Shown here: in pieces, positions 27,237 through 36,727 of the stretch
How positions within the stretch are numbered: the stretch's first letter is position 1
Layout of the letters: every line of letters starts with the position of its first letter
DNA from: Bacillus carboniphilus
Lineage (GTDB): Bacteria > Bacillota > Bacilli > Bacillales > JAIVKR01
Assembly (NCBI RefSeq): GCF_020524035.2
Contig: NZ_CP129013.1
Span: 3,534,001 to 3,598,000 of the forward strand
Direction: 5' to 3'
Length of the DNA stretch: 64,000 bases
The notes under the pieces: model-generated
Told to the model about the DNA's origin: nothing
What the model saw: the letters and a program-made list of their open reading frames with translations, nothing else
The model's database searches: none
Translations under genes and position numbers: made by a program

Positions 27237-27479
27237 TTAATGATAATAATTTCTTGCGCAATTTCTAATGAGGGGGGATTTTTCTTCATTTTTCTTTTTA
27301 TCAGGACAGTAATTTTCAACTAAAGCCCATATAACAACAAAAGCAAATGCTTGATCTGCATTCATTCTCATCCACCCTCTATAGGTTAGGAAGAAATAAT
27401 CAATTGAAAGTGATACTGTGAAATATGCTAGGAATATGACTAAGTATTTTTTTACTAAGTATTTCTTTCTTGAGTTCAA
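27237..27479 (-). CDS. Small membrane protein, unknown
   Basis: 80 residues from TTG 27479. A basic start, one clear membrane helix (YLVIFLAYFTVSLSIDYFFL, residues 12-31) and a second hydrophobic stretch (AFAFVVIWALVENY). No good ribosome site; an ATG four bases upstream (27483) is in another frame, so a further indel at the 5' end is possible. Lies in a run of small minus-strand genes of which several are frameshifted. Confidence 0.45.
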   Translation of the reverse strand: MNSRKKYLVKKYLVIFLAYFTVSLSIDYFFLTYRGWMRMNADQAFAFVVIWALVENYCPDKKKNEEKSPLIRNCARNYYH

Positions 27480-27504
27480 ACATTACACCTACACTTCTAT
27501 ATAT

Positions 27505-27706
27505 CTATTCTTGCTCATAATAGACTAGAAACCACTCAATCGAGGCGTCTTTTGTTTCTATTTTTTCATCTTTTTTACCTACAGAGTAACCGATTAAAAC
27601 ACCAAAAGAAAGAGCAAATAGTATATATATGGAACTTGTTTGTGAAAAAACTATAAATCCCCCAGCCGACTAATATACCTAGTAGTGAAATTATTAGCCC
27701 CATCAT
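27505..27706 (-). pseudogene. Small two-helix membrane protein, frameshifted
   Basis: A good AGGGAGG site precedes ATG 27706. The product MMGLIISLLGILVGWG is followed, after the G5 run (complement of 27660-27664), by the real continuation in another frame (SSIYILFALSFGVLIGYSVG, then KKDEKIETKDASIEWFLVYY) to the stop at 27505. With four G the frame is intact, giving about 67 residues and two membrane helices. Confidence 0.55.
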
Positions 27707-27740
27707 AAAAACCTCCCTTTCTATATATATCTTCAATAGC

Positions 27741-27856
27741 TTATTCAATTATAACTTTATCGTTGGCTTTCAAGTCCTTATTTCACCATAATATCCGTAC
27801 GCCCTGTAAGGATGCTCGACAAACCAATCATCTACTTGTATAGGGTCTTCAACCAT
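27741..27856 (-). pseudogene. Very small soluble protein, frameshifted
   Basis: ATG 27856 encodes MVEDPIQVDDWFVEHPYRAYGYYGEI, then stops early; adding one A in AATAAGGAC gives a tail KDLKANDKVIIE to 27741. About 38 residues. Supported only by coding look and position. Confidence 0.3.
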
Positions 27857-27865
27857 AATTCTCTT

Positions 27866-28432
27866 TTATGTGCCTAGGCTAGTTTTTCTCTGCTTTACTT
27901 TTGTTAGAGATAAAAACAATAAATTAAAACATGTAAATCCAGCTATCGCACCAAATGTGTTTAGTATAAGATCGTCAACATCAAAAGATCTTCCTGTAAA
28001 AAGTAATTGGATTGTTTCAACTAATAAAGATACTAAAAAACCAAAAATTGCAGTTTTCCATAACTTAAACATCTTAAATCTTAACGGAATTAAAAATCCT
28101 AAGGGGATAAATAAAATAATGTTACCAACAATATTTCTAATAGGTACCATGTAACAAAAGTGGGTTAGAGAGCCATAAATACTTGCAAAAGGAATTAAAT
28201 TAACCCTTTGTGACAATGGTATTCCTTCAAGATAGTCGTGGGAATATATTGGGAAAGGAAACAGTGTTAACATATAGATAAACACTAATGAAAAAAAGAA
28301 CATTCCTTTAAGTAATTCAGTTTGTAAAGAAAACCTTTTTGTAAACAACCATACTAAAAACCGATAAATTACCCAAGGTATAATAAAGAAAAACATAGTT
28401 TCTAGGTCATACCTGTACATTAACTGAATCAT
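27866..28432 (-). CDS. VanZ-like family membrane protein
   Basis: 188 residues with five membrane segments and the VanZ-like signature NIVGNIILFIPLGFLIPLRF (about residues 98-118) followed by GFLVSLLVETIQLLFTGRSFDVDDLILNTFGAIAG. VanZ-like proteins include the teicoplanin-resistance protein VanZ, but most chromosomal members have no established substrate. Stands at the upstream end of a run of small minus-strand genes. Intact. Confidence 0.85.
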   Translation of the reverse strand: MIQLMYRYDLETMFFFIIPWVIYRFLVWLFTKRFSLQTELLKGMFFFSLVFIYMLTLFPFPIYSHDYLEGIPLSQRVNLIPFASIYGSLTHFCYMVPIRNIVGNIILFIPLGFLIPLRFKMFKLWKTAIFGFLVSLLVETIQLLFTGRSFDVDDLILNTFGAIAGFTCFNLLFLSLTKVKQRKTSLGT

Positions 28433-28509
28433 GTTATCATCTCTCTATATATTATTATCTTATGTCAAATTCTTGACCTACTTTGATTATAACTTTAAAT
28501 TAGCAAAAT

Positions 28510-28672
28510 TAGATCGAAAAAATTCCAATCGAATATAAAGAAAAAGATCAAACAGTTTGTTGCCGATATTTCAATTAAAGAAACTGACATTGTGACCGTC
28601 GGTGATCAAACGTATTGAGCCTATCGTTAACGAAGGAAAGCTGAATGATTTAGAGGCTGGCATTGTATCATA
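28510..28672 (+). pseudogene. Decayed C-terminal gene remnant
   Basis: Fragments in different frames (IPIEYKEKDQTV, ADISIKETDIVTVGDQ, VIKRIEPIVNEGKLNDLEAG IVS-stop) look like one broken coding sequence with at least two indels and no start. I cannot name the family. Nothing else is visible in 28433-28700. Confidence 0.4.
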
Positions 28673-28721
28673 AAATAGAAAGGTATCCAATCATATAAAG
28701 TGAACAAAAGGAGTTTTCGTA

Positions 28722-29399
28722 ATGATTAAAGCAGTGTTATTTGATTTAGATGGAACATTATTAAACCGAGATGAATCCGTGAAATGTTTTATAACCAACC
28801 AGTATGATAGATTTCAAAAATTCTTGAGTCACCTTTCAAAAGAAGACTATGTTGCTAGATTTATTGAACTAGATAAAAGAGGATATGTTTGGAAAGATAA
28901 AGTGTACCAGAAGATGGTAGATGAGTTTAACTTACAATTGTCTTGGGAAGTATTCCTCGAAGACTATATCACAATGTTTAAACATCACTGTCATCCATTT
29001 CCGAATCTATTTGATATGTTGGAGAAGTTAAAGGAAAAAGAAATACGTTTAGGTATGATTACGAATGGGAAAAACCCATTTCAAATGGATAATATCGAAG
29101 CGCTTAAGATAAGAGATTATTTTGATGTTATTTTAATATCTGAAGAGGAAGGAATAAAAAAGCCTAATCCGGACATTTTCCATAGAGCACTAAAAAAACT
29201 AGACGTTTCTTCGCATGAGAGTATGTTTGTTGGTGACAATCCTATGAATGATGTGAATGGAGCACAAGAAGTTGGGATGATTGGTATTTGGAAGAGGGAT
29301 CCTGAATGGATTCAAGTTGAGGCTGACTATGTTGTTGAGGATCTTTTGGAATTGACTGAAATAATCGAGGAACATAATAGTAAACAGACCATGATTTAA
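28722..29399 (+). CDS. HAD-superfamily hydrolase
   Basis: 225 residues. HAD motif I FDLDGTLLN (nucleophile Asp, residues ~7-15), motif II ITNGKN (~115), conserved Lys in EEGIKKPNPDIF (~145) and motif IV FVGDNPMNDVNGA (~172). A helical cap domain lies between residues 16 and 85, as in phosphoglycolate phosphatase-like subfamily I members. Substrate unknown. Good AAAAGGAG site; followed by a hairpin and a dispersed repeat. Confidence 0.88.
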   Translation: MIKAVLFDLDGTLLNRDESVKCFITNQYDRFQKFLSHLSKEDYVARFIELDKRGYVWKDKVYQKMVDEFNLQLSWEVFLEDYITMFKHHCHPFPNLFDMLEKLKEKEIRLGMITNGKNPFQMDNIEALKIRDYFDVILISEEEGIKKPNPDIFHRALKKLDVSSHESMFVGDNPMNDVNGAQEVGMIGIWKRDPEWIQVEADYVVEDLLELTEIIEEHNSKQTMI

Positions 29400-29422
29400 T
29401 AGCTAATTTCTAAGTTAAAAAA

Positions 29423-29450
29423 CAGCTACAGGGGATTTGTTCCTGTAGCT
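29423..29450 (-). terminator. Hairpin terminator between converging genes
   Basis: AGCTACAGG pairs with CCTGTAGCT; on the minus strand it is followed by GTTTTTTAA, so it best serves transcription from pepF. Confidence 0.7.
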
Positions 29451-29469
29451 GAAAGTAAAAGTCACTTTA

Positions 29470-29626
29470 AGAGGTTGTTCAAAAAGTCTTGAAAAAATTG
29501 CAGTCGAATAACTTTGTTGTCTCGCTATTCCACTCCTCATGTACAAAGAACGTACACTGTGGTGCTCATAGCTTCGTCGCCGCGTTCTTCTCGGCACTTT
29601 TCCCCCTACTTTTTGAACACGCACTT
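29470..29626. repeat. Dispersed repeat family A, copy 1
   Basis: Bounded by AGAGGTTGTTCAAAAAGTC and ACTTTTTGAACACGCACTT, which are partly inverted (GTTCAAAAAGT/ACTTTTTGAAC). The interior is very similar to the copy at 42161-42319 in opposite orientation. MITE-like, no coding capacity. Confidence 0.8.
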
Positions 29627-29632
29627 TAAATA

Positions 29633-31327
29633 CTATAGATTTTCATCCTCTACTTGATTAAGCCAGGCTTCAATTTCTGAAACAACCATTTCAATTGTTC
29701 CTTCTTCAAAAGGCGATTTAAGGTTAGCTCCATTGACAAGTTCAAGGAATGGCTTGCTACCGCCTAGGTTGCATAGATGAAGATAATCATTCCACGTTTG
29801 TTCTTTATTTTGACTCATCTTTATCCATAGTTGATGAGCGCAAACTTGGGCAAGGGTGTAGTCAATATAATAGAATGGATCTTCATATATATGTCCTTGC
29901 CTTTGCCAAAAGCCTCCGGATTCTAAATAAGCATTTCCATCAAAGTCTCGATGAGGTAAGTATTTCTTTTCAATGTCTCTCCAAGCTTGCTTTCTTTCAT
30001 CAGGAGTTAAAGTTGGATTTTCGTAGATTACGTGTTGAAATTCATCTACGGCAACTCCGTAAGGTAAGAACAACAACGTGGAGGATAAGTGAGAAAATTT
30101 ATATTTCTCTGTATCTTCTTTAAATAAGCGCTCCATCCAAGGCCAAGTGAGAAATTCCATGCCCATTGAATGAATTTCACAAGCTTCATAAGTAGGCCAA
30201 ACATACTCAGGTACACCAAAATGACGACTACTATACACTTGGAAGGCGTGGCCTGCTTCGTGCGTTAATGTATCAACATCAGAAGTTGTTCCATTAAAAT
30301 TGGCAAAGATAAATGGAGATTGGTAGTCATAAATAAAATCACAATAGCCTCCCGCCATCTTTCCTTCTTTTGAAGTTAAGTCCATTAACTCGTTGTTTTT
30401 CATGAAGGAATAAAATTCCCCTGTTTCTTTTGAAAGCTCTTTATAGATGATTTCTGCTTGTTCTTCGATCCACTTTGGATCACCCTTTGGTTTCGCATTT
30501 CCTGTTTGAAACTCATATGTTTCATCGTAAAACTTTAATTCAGACAAACCTAGTCGTTTTTGCTGACGTTCTTTAAGTTTTGTTGCAAGGGGAACAATAA
30601 AGGTTTCAACTTGCTTACGGTATCCTCTTACATCCTTTGCATCATAATCAGTTCTCTTTAATCGATCGTAACCTAGCTGAACAAAATTATCATACCCAAG
30701 TTTATGAGCCATAGTGGTTCTCACTTTTACTAAATCATCGTAAATACGATCAAACTGACCCACATTTTCGTTAAAAAAGCCAAACTTTGCTTCCATTGCT
30801 TGCTTTCTTATTTCACTATCAGGTGATTGGGTAAATGGCTCCAGTTGTGAAAGCGTATAAGTGTCTCCATTAAAATCAATTTTTGCAGAAGCAATGAGCT
30901 TGGAATATTCAGATGTTAGTTTATTCTCTTTTTGCAAATCTTCAATAATATCAGGAGAGAATGCTTTAATCTCTTTCTCAGCTAAATCGAAGAGATGTTT
31001 CCCCCACTTTTCCTCTAATTGCGGACGAAATGTTGATTGAATTAGTTCTTTGTAGAATGAAGAAAATAAATCTTGAAATTTAGGAGAAAACTCGTCTATG
31101 TAATCTTGCTCTGCTTCGTAATATGCGTCGTTTGTATTAATAGAATGACGAATAAACCCTAAAGAAAACATTGAATGGACATTGCGATAAATTTTATAGA
31201 ATTCTTCCATAGCAATGATTTGTTCTTCGGGTGTTGTTGCATTTTTAAAAAGGTCAAGAGCTTTGTTAAAAAGTTCTTTCGTATTTTCGAAGTTTGGTCT
31301 TTCATACGTAAATTGCGAAAATTTCAT
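29633..31327 (-). CDS. M3-family oligoendopeptidase (PepF-like)
   Basis: 564 residues, full length for the family. The zinc-binding HExxH is HEAGH in DVDTLTHEAGHAFQVYSSRH (about residues 348-367), with the third ligand Glu in TYEACEIHSMGMEF downstream. N-terminal helical clamp domain typical of M3 thimet-type peptidases. Cytosolic enzymes of this type trim short peptides, including those imported by Opp-like transporters such as the one at 54-59.7 kb. Start ATG with GAGAGGATG upstream; intact. Confidence 0.9.
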   Translation of the reverse strand: MKFSQFTYERPNFENTKELFNKALDLFKNATTPEEQIIAMEEFYKIYRNVHSMFSLGFIRHSINTNDAYYEAEQDYIDEFSPKFQDLFSSFYKELIQSTFRPQLEEKWGKHLFDLAEKEIKAFSPDIIEDLQKENKLTSEYSKLIASAKIDFNGDTYTLSQLEPFTQSPDSEIRKQAMEAKFGFFNENVGQFDRIYDDLVKVRTTMAHKLGYDNFVQLGYDRLKRTDYDAKDVRGYRKQVETFIVPLATKLKERQQKRLGLSELKFYDETYEFQTGNAKPKGDPKWIEEQAEIIYKELSKETGEFYSFMKNNELMDLTSKEGKMAGGYCDFIYDYQSPFIFANFNGTTSDVDTLTHEAGHAFQVYSSRHFGVPEYVWPTYEACEIHSMGMEFLTWPWMERLFKEDTEKYKFSHLSSTLLFLPYGVAVDEFQHVIYENPTLTPDERKQAWRDIEKKYLPHRDFDGNAYLESGGFWQRQGHIYEDPFYYIDYTLAQVCAHQLWIKMSQNKEQTWNDYLHLCNLGGSKPFLELVNGANLKSPFEEGTIEMVVSEIEAWLNQVEDENL

Positions 31328-31489
31328 CTACTTCATCCTCTCGGTTAGTCTAGTGATAGTATAGCATATTTTGGTTATTGAAATGAGCCAAAACGGTATG
31401 AGCACAACACCCTCTGAATAATAAAGAAAACAGAGAATGGATAAGATATATTGTAACGGTTTTATCGGTGTAAAAGGGGGAGAAGTAAA

Positions 31490-32536
31490 TTGGCAAAGGA
31501 CGATTTAAATGTTGTGTTGATTGGTGCAGGTGCTGTCGGAGGAACAGTAGCGGGGTGGCTTAGTCCTCATTATGAAAACTTTTATGTCTTAGGAAGACCA
31601 TATCTCAACGAAAAGTTAAGAAAGGATGGTATTCTTGTTTATGAACAAGGGAAGAAAGAGCAAACAAAAGCCATACCTGTACGTTGTATCGATGACTTAG
31701 AAGAAGTGGATCATGTCGACCTTTTAGTCATTGCAGTAAAAAACTACAGCTTAGATGAAGTATGCCAAACGGTTAAAGATAAAGTTACGAAAGAGACGAT
31801 CGTTGTCGGACTACAAAATGGGATTGAAAATCAAGAGATCTTACCAAAATACTTTAAAAAGGTTGTTTACGGTGTTATTTGTTATAATTCTTGGGTAGAT
31901 GAACCTGGAGTCATAGGTTATCAATCAAAAGGACCCATTATAGTAGGAATTAAAGAGTTGTATTTAAAGTCAGAGCTCATTCTTGTTAAGAAACTATTCA
32001 ATCTTGGTTTTGAAGCGATATCTACAGATCAACTGGATAATGTGACCCATTCAAAATTAATTCTCAACTTAACAAATTCATTTACTACATTGATTGGACT
32101 TCACGAATTAGACGATATGAAGGATTTTCGTCTTATTAAAAATATTTTGTCAAACCTCCTTTATGAAGGGGTTCAAATAGTCAAGGCTGCAAATTACCAG
32201 GAGAGCCGTTTAGGAGGATTACCTTCATGGTTTTCAATTACTGCAGTTGTTAAACTCCCTAACTTTTTAACGGATGGAATGTTTAAACGTAATCTAGGGA
32301 AAATGAAAATCAGTAGTATGGGCCAAGACGTTTTTAAAAGAGGGAGTTCAGAAACGGAAGTTGAATCTATTAATGGGTATTTGTTAAGATTGGCTGACAA
32401 GAATCAAGTTTCCGCGCCCTATAATCAAGCGGTTTATAAGTTGTGTAAGAAGGAATTTCAAACTAGTCCATTCAAACCTTTAAATGTGAAAGAGGTGTGG
32501 AGAAAAGTTGAAGAGGAAAAGCAGTTAGTTAAGTGA
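31490..32536 (+). CDS. Ketopantoate reductase-family (ApbA/PanE) protein
   Basis: 348 residues from TTG 31490 after AAAGGGGGAG. N-terminal Rossmann NADP fold VVLIGAGAVGGTVAGWLS (GxGxxG, residues ~6-22); C-terminal domain with LTNSFTTLIGL and the conserved SSMGQDVFKRGSSETEVESINGYLL near residues 280-305, as in PanE. The family reduces 2-dehydropantoate to pantoate for CoA, but divergent paralogues exist, and this one is long (PanE is about 300), so the substrate is not certain. No pan genes nearby. Confidence 0.8.
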   Translation: MAKDDLNVVLIGAGAVGGTVAGWLSPHYENFYVLGRPYLNEKLRKDGILVYEQGKKEQTKAIPVRCIDDLEEVDHVDLLVIAVKNYSLDEVCQTVKDKVTKETIVVGLQNGIENQEILPKYFKKVVYGVICYNSWVDEPGVIGYQSKGPIIVGIKELYLKSELILVKKLFNLGFEAISTDQLDNVTHSKLILNLTNSFTTLIGLHELDDMKDFRLIKNILSNLLYEGVQIVKAANYQESRLGGLPSWFSITAVVKLPNFLTDGMFKRNLGKMKISSMGQDVFKRGSSETEVESINGYLLRLADKNQVSAPYNQAVYKLCKKEFQTSPFKPLNVKEVWRKVEEEKQLVK

Positions 32537-32637
32537 TTTTATTGCTGTGAAAATAAAAACGTTTACATTTTAAAAAGATTGATTTTTCCACTTGCAATCG
32601 TGATTTCAATTATATAAAATAGACAACGAAGACGAAA

Positions 32638-32660
32638 TGACTAAATTGTCCTAATGGTCA
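32638..32660. promoter_or_regulatory. TetR-type operator 1 (before the regulator)
   Basis: 23-bp inverted repeat with half-sites TGACTAAAT and TAATGGTCA. Lies just after a TTGCAA / TAAAAT promoter and 18 bp before the tetR start, fitting autorepression. Confidence 0.7.
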
Positions 32661-32677
32661 GTTTTGGAGATGAATAA

Positions 32678-33247
32678 ATGGATCGAAAACAAGCAATCAT
32701 TGATGCATCAGTCAAATCTTTTTCTTTATTTGGTTATAAAGCTACGACAATGGATCTAGTAGCAAAGTTTGCGAGTGTTGGAAAAGGCACCATCTATACG
32801 TTTTTTAAAAATAAAGAGGAGTTATTTTTAGAATGTACCAATATGATGGTGAAGGAGATGAAGTCAGAAGCGGAAGCGGCAACTGACCCAAACGAAACCT
32901 TTATCCAAAATGCTCACAGGAGGCTATATCGTATCCTAGAATTTCGCAGAGAGCATAAATTTATGATTAAGCTTTTTCAGGAATCACGGGAAATAGGCAC
33001 TCCAACTGTGAAAAGCTTCATTGAGCAGCTTGAAGACACAATTATATCTTATTTAAGAAAAGATATTGAGCAGGCGATGGAAAGAGGGGAAATAAAAGAT
33101 TGTGACCCGGAGTTAACAGCCTTTTTAATTCTTCATTTTTATGTCTCTCTCATCATAGACTGGGAGAAGAAACATCAACCACTAAAAAAGGAAGAAATAG
33201 CTGAGTTATTTAAACTCTATTTTTTAAAAGGATTGTCGACAAGATAA
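32678..33247 (+). CDS. TetR/AcrR-family regulator
   Basis: 189 residues. N-terminal helix-turn-helix (AIIDASVKSFSLFGYKATTMDLVAKFASVGKGTIYTFFKNKEEL, residues 5-48) and an all-helical ligand domain. The gene is flanked by three copies of the same 23-bp inverted repeat, one before itself and two before the Pip/YhgE gene, so it most likely represses itself and that membrane protein. The inducing ligand is unknown. Confidence 0.9.
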   Translation: MDRKQAIIDASVKSFSLFGYKATTMDLVAKFASVGKGTIYTFFKNKEELFLECTNMMVKEMKSEAEAATDPNETFIQNAHRRLYRILEFRREHKFMIKLFQESREIGTPTVKSFIEQLEDTIISYLRKDIEQAMERGEIKDCDPELTAFLILHFYVSLIIDWEKKHQPLKKEEIAELFKLYFLKGLSTR

Positions 33248-33268
33248 TCCGTTCTTTTTTAAATCAAG

Positions 33269-33291
33269 TGACTAAATGAAAGGAATGGTCA
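33269..33291. promoter_or_regulatory. TetR-type operator 2
   Basis: 23-bp inverted repeat, half-sites TGACTAAATG and GAATGGTCA, upstream of pip. Confidence 0.72.
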
Positions 33292-33340
33292 TTTTGGTGA
33301 TAGGATTGTTATCTTGATCTGTTTTTTTATTAATCAAAAA

Positions 33341-33363
33341 TGACTAAATGAGGGAACTAGTCA
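33341..33363. promoter_or_regulatory. TetR-type operator 3
   Basis: 23-bp inverted repeat, half-sites TGACTAAATG and AACTAGTCA, ending 7 bp before the pip ribosome site, so binding would block the pip transcript start. Confidence 0.72.
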
Positions 33364-33383
33364 AAAGTATAGGAGGGTAAAGC

Positions 33384-36124
33384 TTGAAAGCATTTCAATT
33401 GTTTAAAGAGGAATGGCTAGCTGTCTTAAAGGATAAAAAGGTCATTATTCCGGTCATTGCGGTCATGTTTATACCTTTGTTATATGCTTTCATGTTTCTG
33501 AAAGCTTTTTGGGATCCATATGACCATTTGAAGAACTTACCTGTTGCTGTTGTCAATTTAGATGAAGGGGCAAATTTTGAAGGTGAGCATATAACGGTAG
33601 GTGAAGACTTAATAGAAGAACTAAAAGAGTCTGATGAGGATGAAGAAAGATTTGACTGGCATTTCATTAGTAAAGAAGAAGCAAATGAAGGATTGCATGA
33701 TTTCGACTACTATATGACAATCGAAATTCCTGAAGATTTTTCTGAACGTGTAACAACTTTACAAGATGAAGATCCAGAAAAATTATCGTTAATCTACAGA
33801 CCTAACGAAGGGTATAACTTTTTATCCGCTCAAATAGGTGAAAGTGGTATAAATAAATTAAAAGAACAGCTATCAAATGAAATTACTTATACCTATACGG
33901 AAAAAGTGTATGACAGTATCTTTGAAATTTCTGATGGGTTAGCAGAAGCTGGCGATGGCGCATCCGAGCTAAATGACGGGATAGAAGAAATAAAAGATGG
34001 AATGTCAGACAAGGAACAAGATATAGAAAAACTAGCTGATGGATCGAAGGAACTAAATGATAAAATTCAAACTGAAGTAAAAGGTTTAGAAGAGTCGTTA
34101 GCTAATGCTGAAAGTTCGATTAAGAAGCTTGAAGATTTGGCGGCTGGAAGTGCTCAGGTTAGTGGGGGAGTAAATGATATAAAAAACTCCTTAACTAATG
34201 CTAAAGATTCAATTGGAAAGCTTGAACAATTAGCAGCTGGAAGTGCTAAAGTAAGTGATGGCACAGATAAGCTAGTTAAAAACACAGACAAGTTAATTAG
34301 TGGAATGGAAGGTTCCAAAGAAAAAGTCAATGAGTTATCAGAGGGAAATGCATACCTAAATGAAAAGGTACAAGAAAAAATTCCTGAGCTTCAAAAACAG
34401 TTAAATGCAATAAATACTCAGGTAAAAGATATAAATAAATTAGCAGCTGGAAGTGAAGAGTTATATAATGGCACTAGTAGCATGCTAATGGCCTTTAAAG
34501 ATGAACAAGGTGATCTTAAAAAACTTATCAATGGAAGTAATAAGTCTGTAAAAGGTGTTAATAATCTCGTTGATGGAATTGATAGTCAAATAGCTGAATT
34601 AAATAAAAACAATGAAAATATTAATTCAGGAACTTTATCTAGTGTTTTAGGTCAATTAGGTCTTTCTAATGAAGATCAAACAGCCTTAAGCACCCTTAAT
34701 GATGATCAGCAGGAAGCTTTAGTAAATATGCTTAAAACCATTAATAATCAAACAGTTTCTCAATTAGAAACTATGAAAGAGGTTGATGGAGAACAAAATG
34801 ACATTAATGACCTTAAAATAGGTTTAGAAACATTGAGTACTGGTCTGGAAAATTTACAGACTGGATTAATTCAAAAGCAAACTGAAGTTGTAGCTGGTGC
34901 AGAAGAAGTTAAAAACGGTAATGCTCAAATTCAAACCTTAGTAAATGAAAAGTTAGATAGTATTGATCTGGAGGAAATACAAGAAGAAATTGCAGGACTA
35001 CCTGGTAAAACCCAAAAGTTATCAGATGGAGCAGCCAAAATTAATACAGGTTGGAATGACGTAATAGATAATTTAAACCAACTAAATAAAGCCCAGTCAC
35101 AATTAGCCGACGGAGCATCTCAAGTAGCAGATGGCAACGCACAAGTAGAAGACATGGCTAAGTCGGCATTAGGTTCAAATAAAATAAATGATCTAAACAG
35201 AATAGCCGATGGAGCATCTCAAGTAGCAGATGGCAATGCTCAAGTGGAATCTTTAGCAAAATCTAAATTATCGTCACTTGATACAAGTATGATTGATGAG
35301 AGCTAACAGACGGCACACAACAACTAGCTGACGGAAATGCTGAGGTTTACACAGGATGGAACGACATCATAGGTTACTTAGGAGAAGCAAATGATGGTTC
35401 TGAAGAGCTAGCTACCAAGTTAAATGATGCTGCTGAGGAAACATCAGACGTTACAGGTAATGATGATGTTTATGATATGTTTGCTGATCCAGTAGAAGTT
35501 AAAAATGATAAAGTAGCACCAGTTCCGGATTATGGAACAGGATTCTCACCATACTTCTTATCATTAGGACTTTTTGTTGGAGCATTGACACTCTCAATTG
35601 TCTTCCCGCTTAGGGAACCAGTAGCTGTACCAAGTTCACCAATTGCTTGGTTCTTAAGTAAGTTTGGAGTGCTTGCAGTTGTATCATTATTCCAAACAGT
35701 GTTAGTTGTGTCAGTGATGTTTTTATGGACAGATATACAAGTTCATAGTGAACCATACTTTATCTTGTTCACGTTTGTATCTAGTTTAACGTATATTACG
35801 TTAATCCAATTCTTAGCAACAGTATTGGATAATCCAGGTCGCTTTATTGCGATTCTGCTGTTAATATTCCAATTAACAACGAGTGCTGGAACGTTCCCAT
35901 TGGAACTAATACCTGATTTCTTCCAATGGTTTAATCCGTTTTTACCAATGACATACACAGTATTTGGATATAAAGCTGTTATTTCGACAGGAGATTTCTC
36001 TATCATGTGGCAAAACATGTTTGTGCTGTTTTCTTATATTGCTGTCTTTATATTCTTAACTAACGTGTATTTCAGATGGAACTTCAAACGTCGCTTTGAA
36101 ATCATGGCTAGAGAAGAAGCGTAA
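33384..36124 (+). CDS. YhgE/Pip-family membrane protein, frameshifted
   Basis: About 910 residues over two frames. It starts at TTG 33384 (AGGAGG upstream) with a membrane helix (VIIPVIAVMFIPLLYAFMFL), a large extracellular part rich in repeated ADGASQV / AAGSxxVSDG motifs, then after the frame change near 35298-35303 (GATGAGAGCTAAC) the C-terminal six-helix ABC-2-like membrane domain (GFSPYFLSLGLFVGALTLSI...). One missing base there separates the halves. The family includes phage infection protein Pip and YhgE, and may act in envelope export or be a phage receptor. Controlled by the adjacent TetR. Confidence 0.85.
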
Positions 36125-36135
36125 AATAATATCAC

Positions 36136-36172
36136 AAAGGGATTGGGGCTTTTTTAGCTCTATCCCTTTTTT
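36136..36172 (+). terminator. Terminator of pip
   Basis: AAAGGGAT pairs with ATCCCTTT around an 18-nt loop and is followed by a T run. Confidence 0.8.
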
Positions 36173-36284
36173 CCTTAAAAACTATTGCATCTATTATCAG
36201 GTTGGATTACAATATGACTAAGATAGTAAGTGAAGTTATTCACAAACTCATCTAAAAAATTACATGCTTGATTACACCAACAAT

Positions 36285-36314
36285 AAAAAAGCTGACTGAT
36301 TAGTCAGCTTTTTT
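36285..36314. terminator. Bidirectional terminator
   Basis: AAAAAAGCTGACT and AGTCAGCTTTTTT pair perfectly around a 4-nt loop, with T runs on both strands; ends yfhD from the minus side. Confidence 0.85.
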
Positions 36315-36324
36315 ATTGTATTCC

Positions 36325-36516
36325 TTAGTTACTACCCTTTTTGCTACTTCGGACTCTTTGGTTAGCTGCGTTTGCTCGTGCTTGTGCTTCTAGATCTTCT
36401 TGGTCAGCTAGTTCTCTAGAATATTCGACGTCAATACCGTCGACTTGTTTCTTCGACTGTTTAGGAGTTTGTGGTAAATCTTGCTTATTTTTATCACGAT
36501 TTTTATGTTGAGCCAT
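36325..36516 (-). CDS. yfhD: YfhD-family small protein
   Basis: 63 residues, highly charged, begins MAQHKNRDKNKQDLPQTPKQ and contains the family signature EYSRELADQEDLEAQARANAA. YfhD proteins are small, basic/acidic and conserved in Bacillaceae next to yfhE and yfhF; function is unknown, with a spore link suspected from their neighbours. Its ATG overlaps the yfhE stop (TAATG), so the two are coupled. Confidence 0.85.
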   Translation of the reverse strand: MAQHKNRDKNKQDLPQTPKQSKKQVDGIDVEYSRELADQEDLEAQARANAANQRVRSSKKGSN

Positions 36517-36629
36517 TAAATTTTAAAGCTTCCTGCTCGATCCGCTTTCTTAAAGTCTTTTTGATACCGAACTTCTTGGTTACTGTTTAAAAGGCGTCTC
36601 GTTTGCTCTGTTCTTTTCTTATTTCCCAC
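36516..36629 (-). CDS. yfhE: YfhE-family small protein
   Basis: 37 residues from GTG 36629, with GGAG nine bases upstream: begins MGNKKRTEQTRRLLNSNQEV and ends with the conserved FKKADRAGSFKI. This matches the tiny YfhE family always found beside yfhD. Function unknown. The one-base overlap with yfhD indicates a bicistronic message. Confidence 0.8.
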   Translation of the reverse strand: MGNKKRTEQTRRLLNSNQEVRYQKDFKKADRAGSFKI

Positions 36630-36694
36630 TTGAATCCACTCCTTTTTTCGTTTATATGTTTAGTTTGAACCTTCAATGGGATAATCATACATAA

Positions 36695-36725
36695 AATAAA
36701 AAACCGCCTTTATTGAAAAAGCGGT
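36695..36725 (-). terminator. Terminator of the GNAT gene
   Basis: On the minus strand ACCGC pairs with GCGGT and is followed by TTTTTTATTTT. Confidence 0.7.
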
Positions 36726-36727
36726 CG

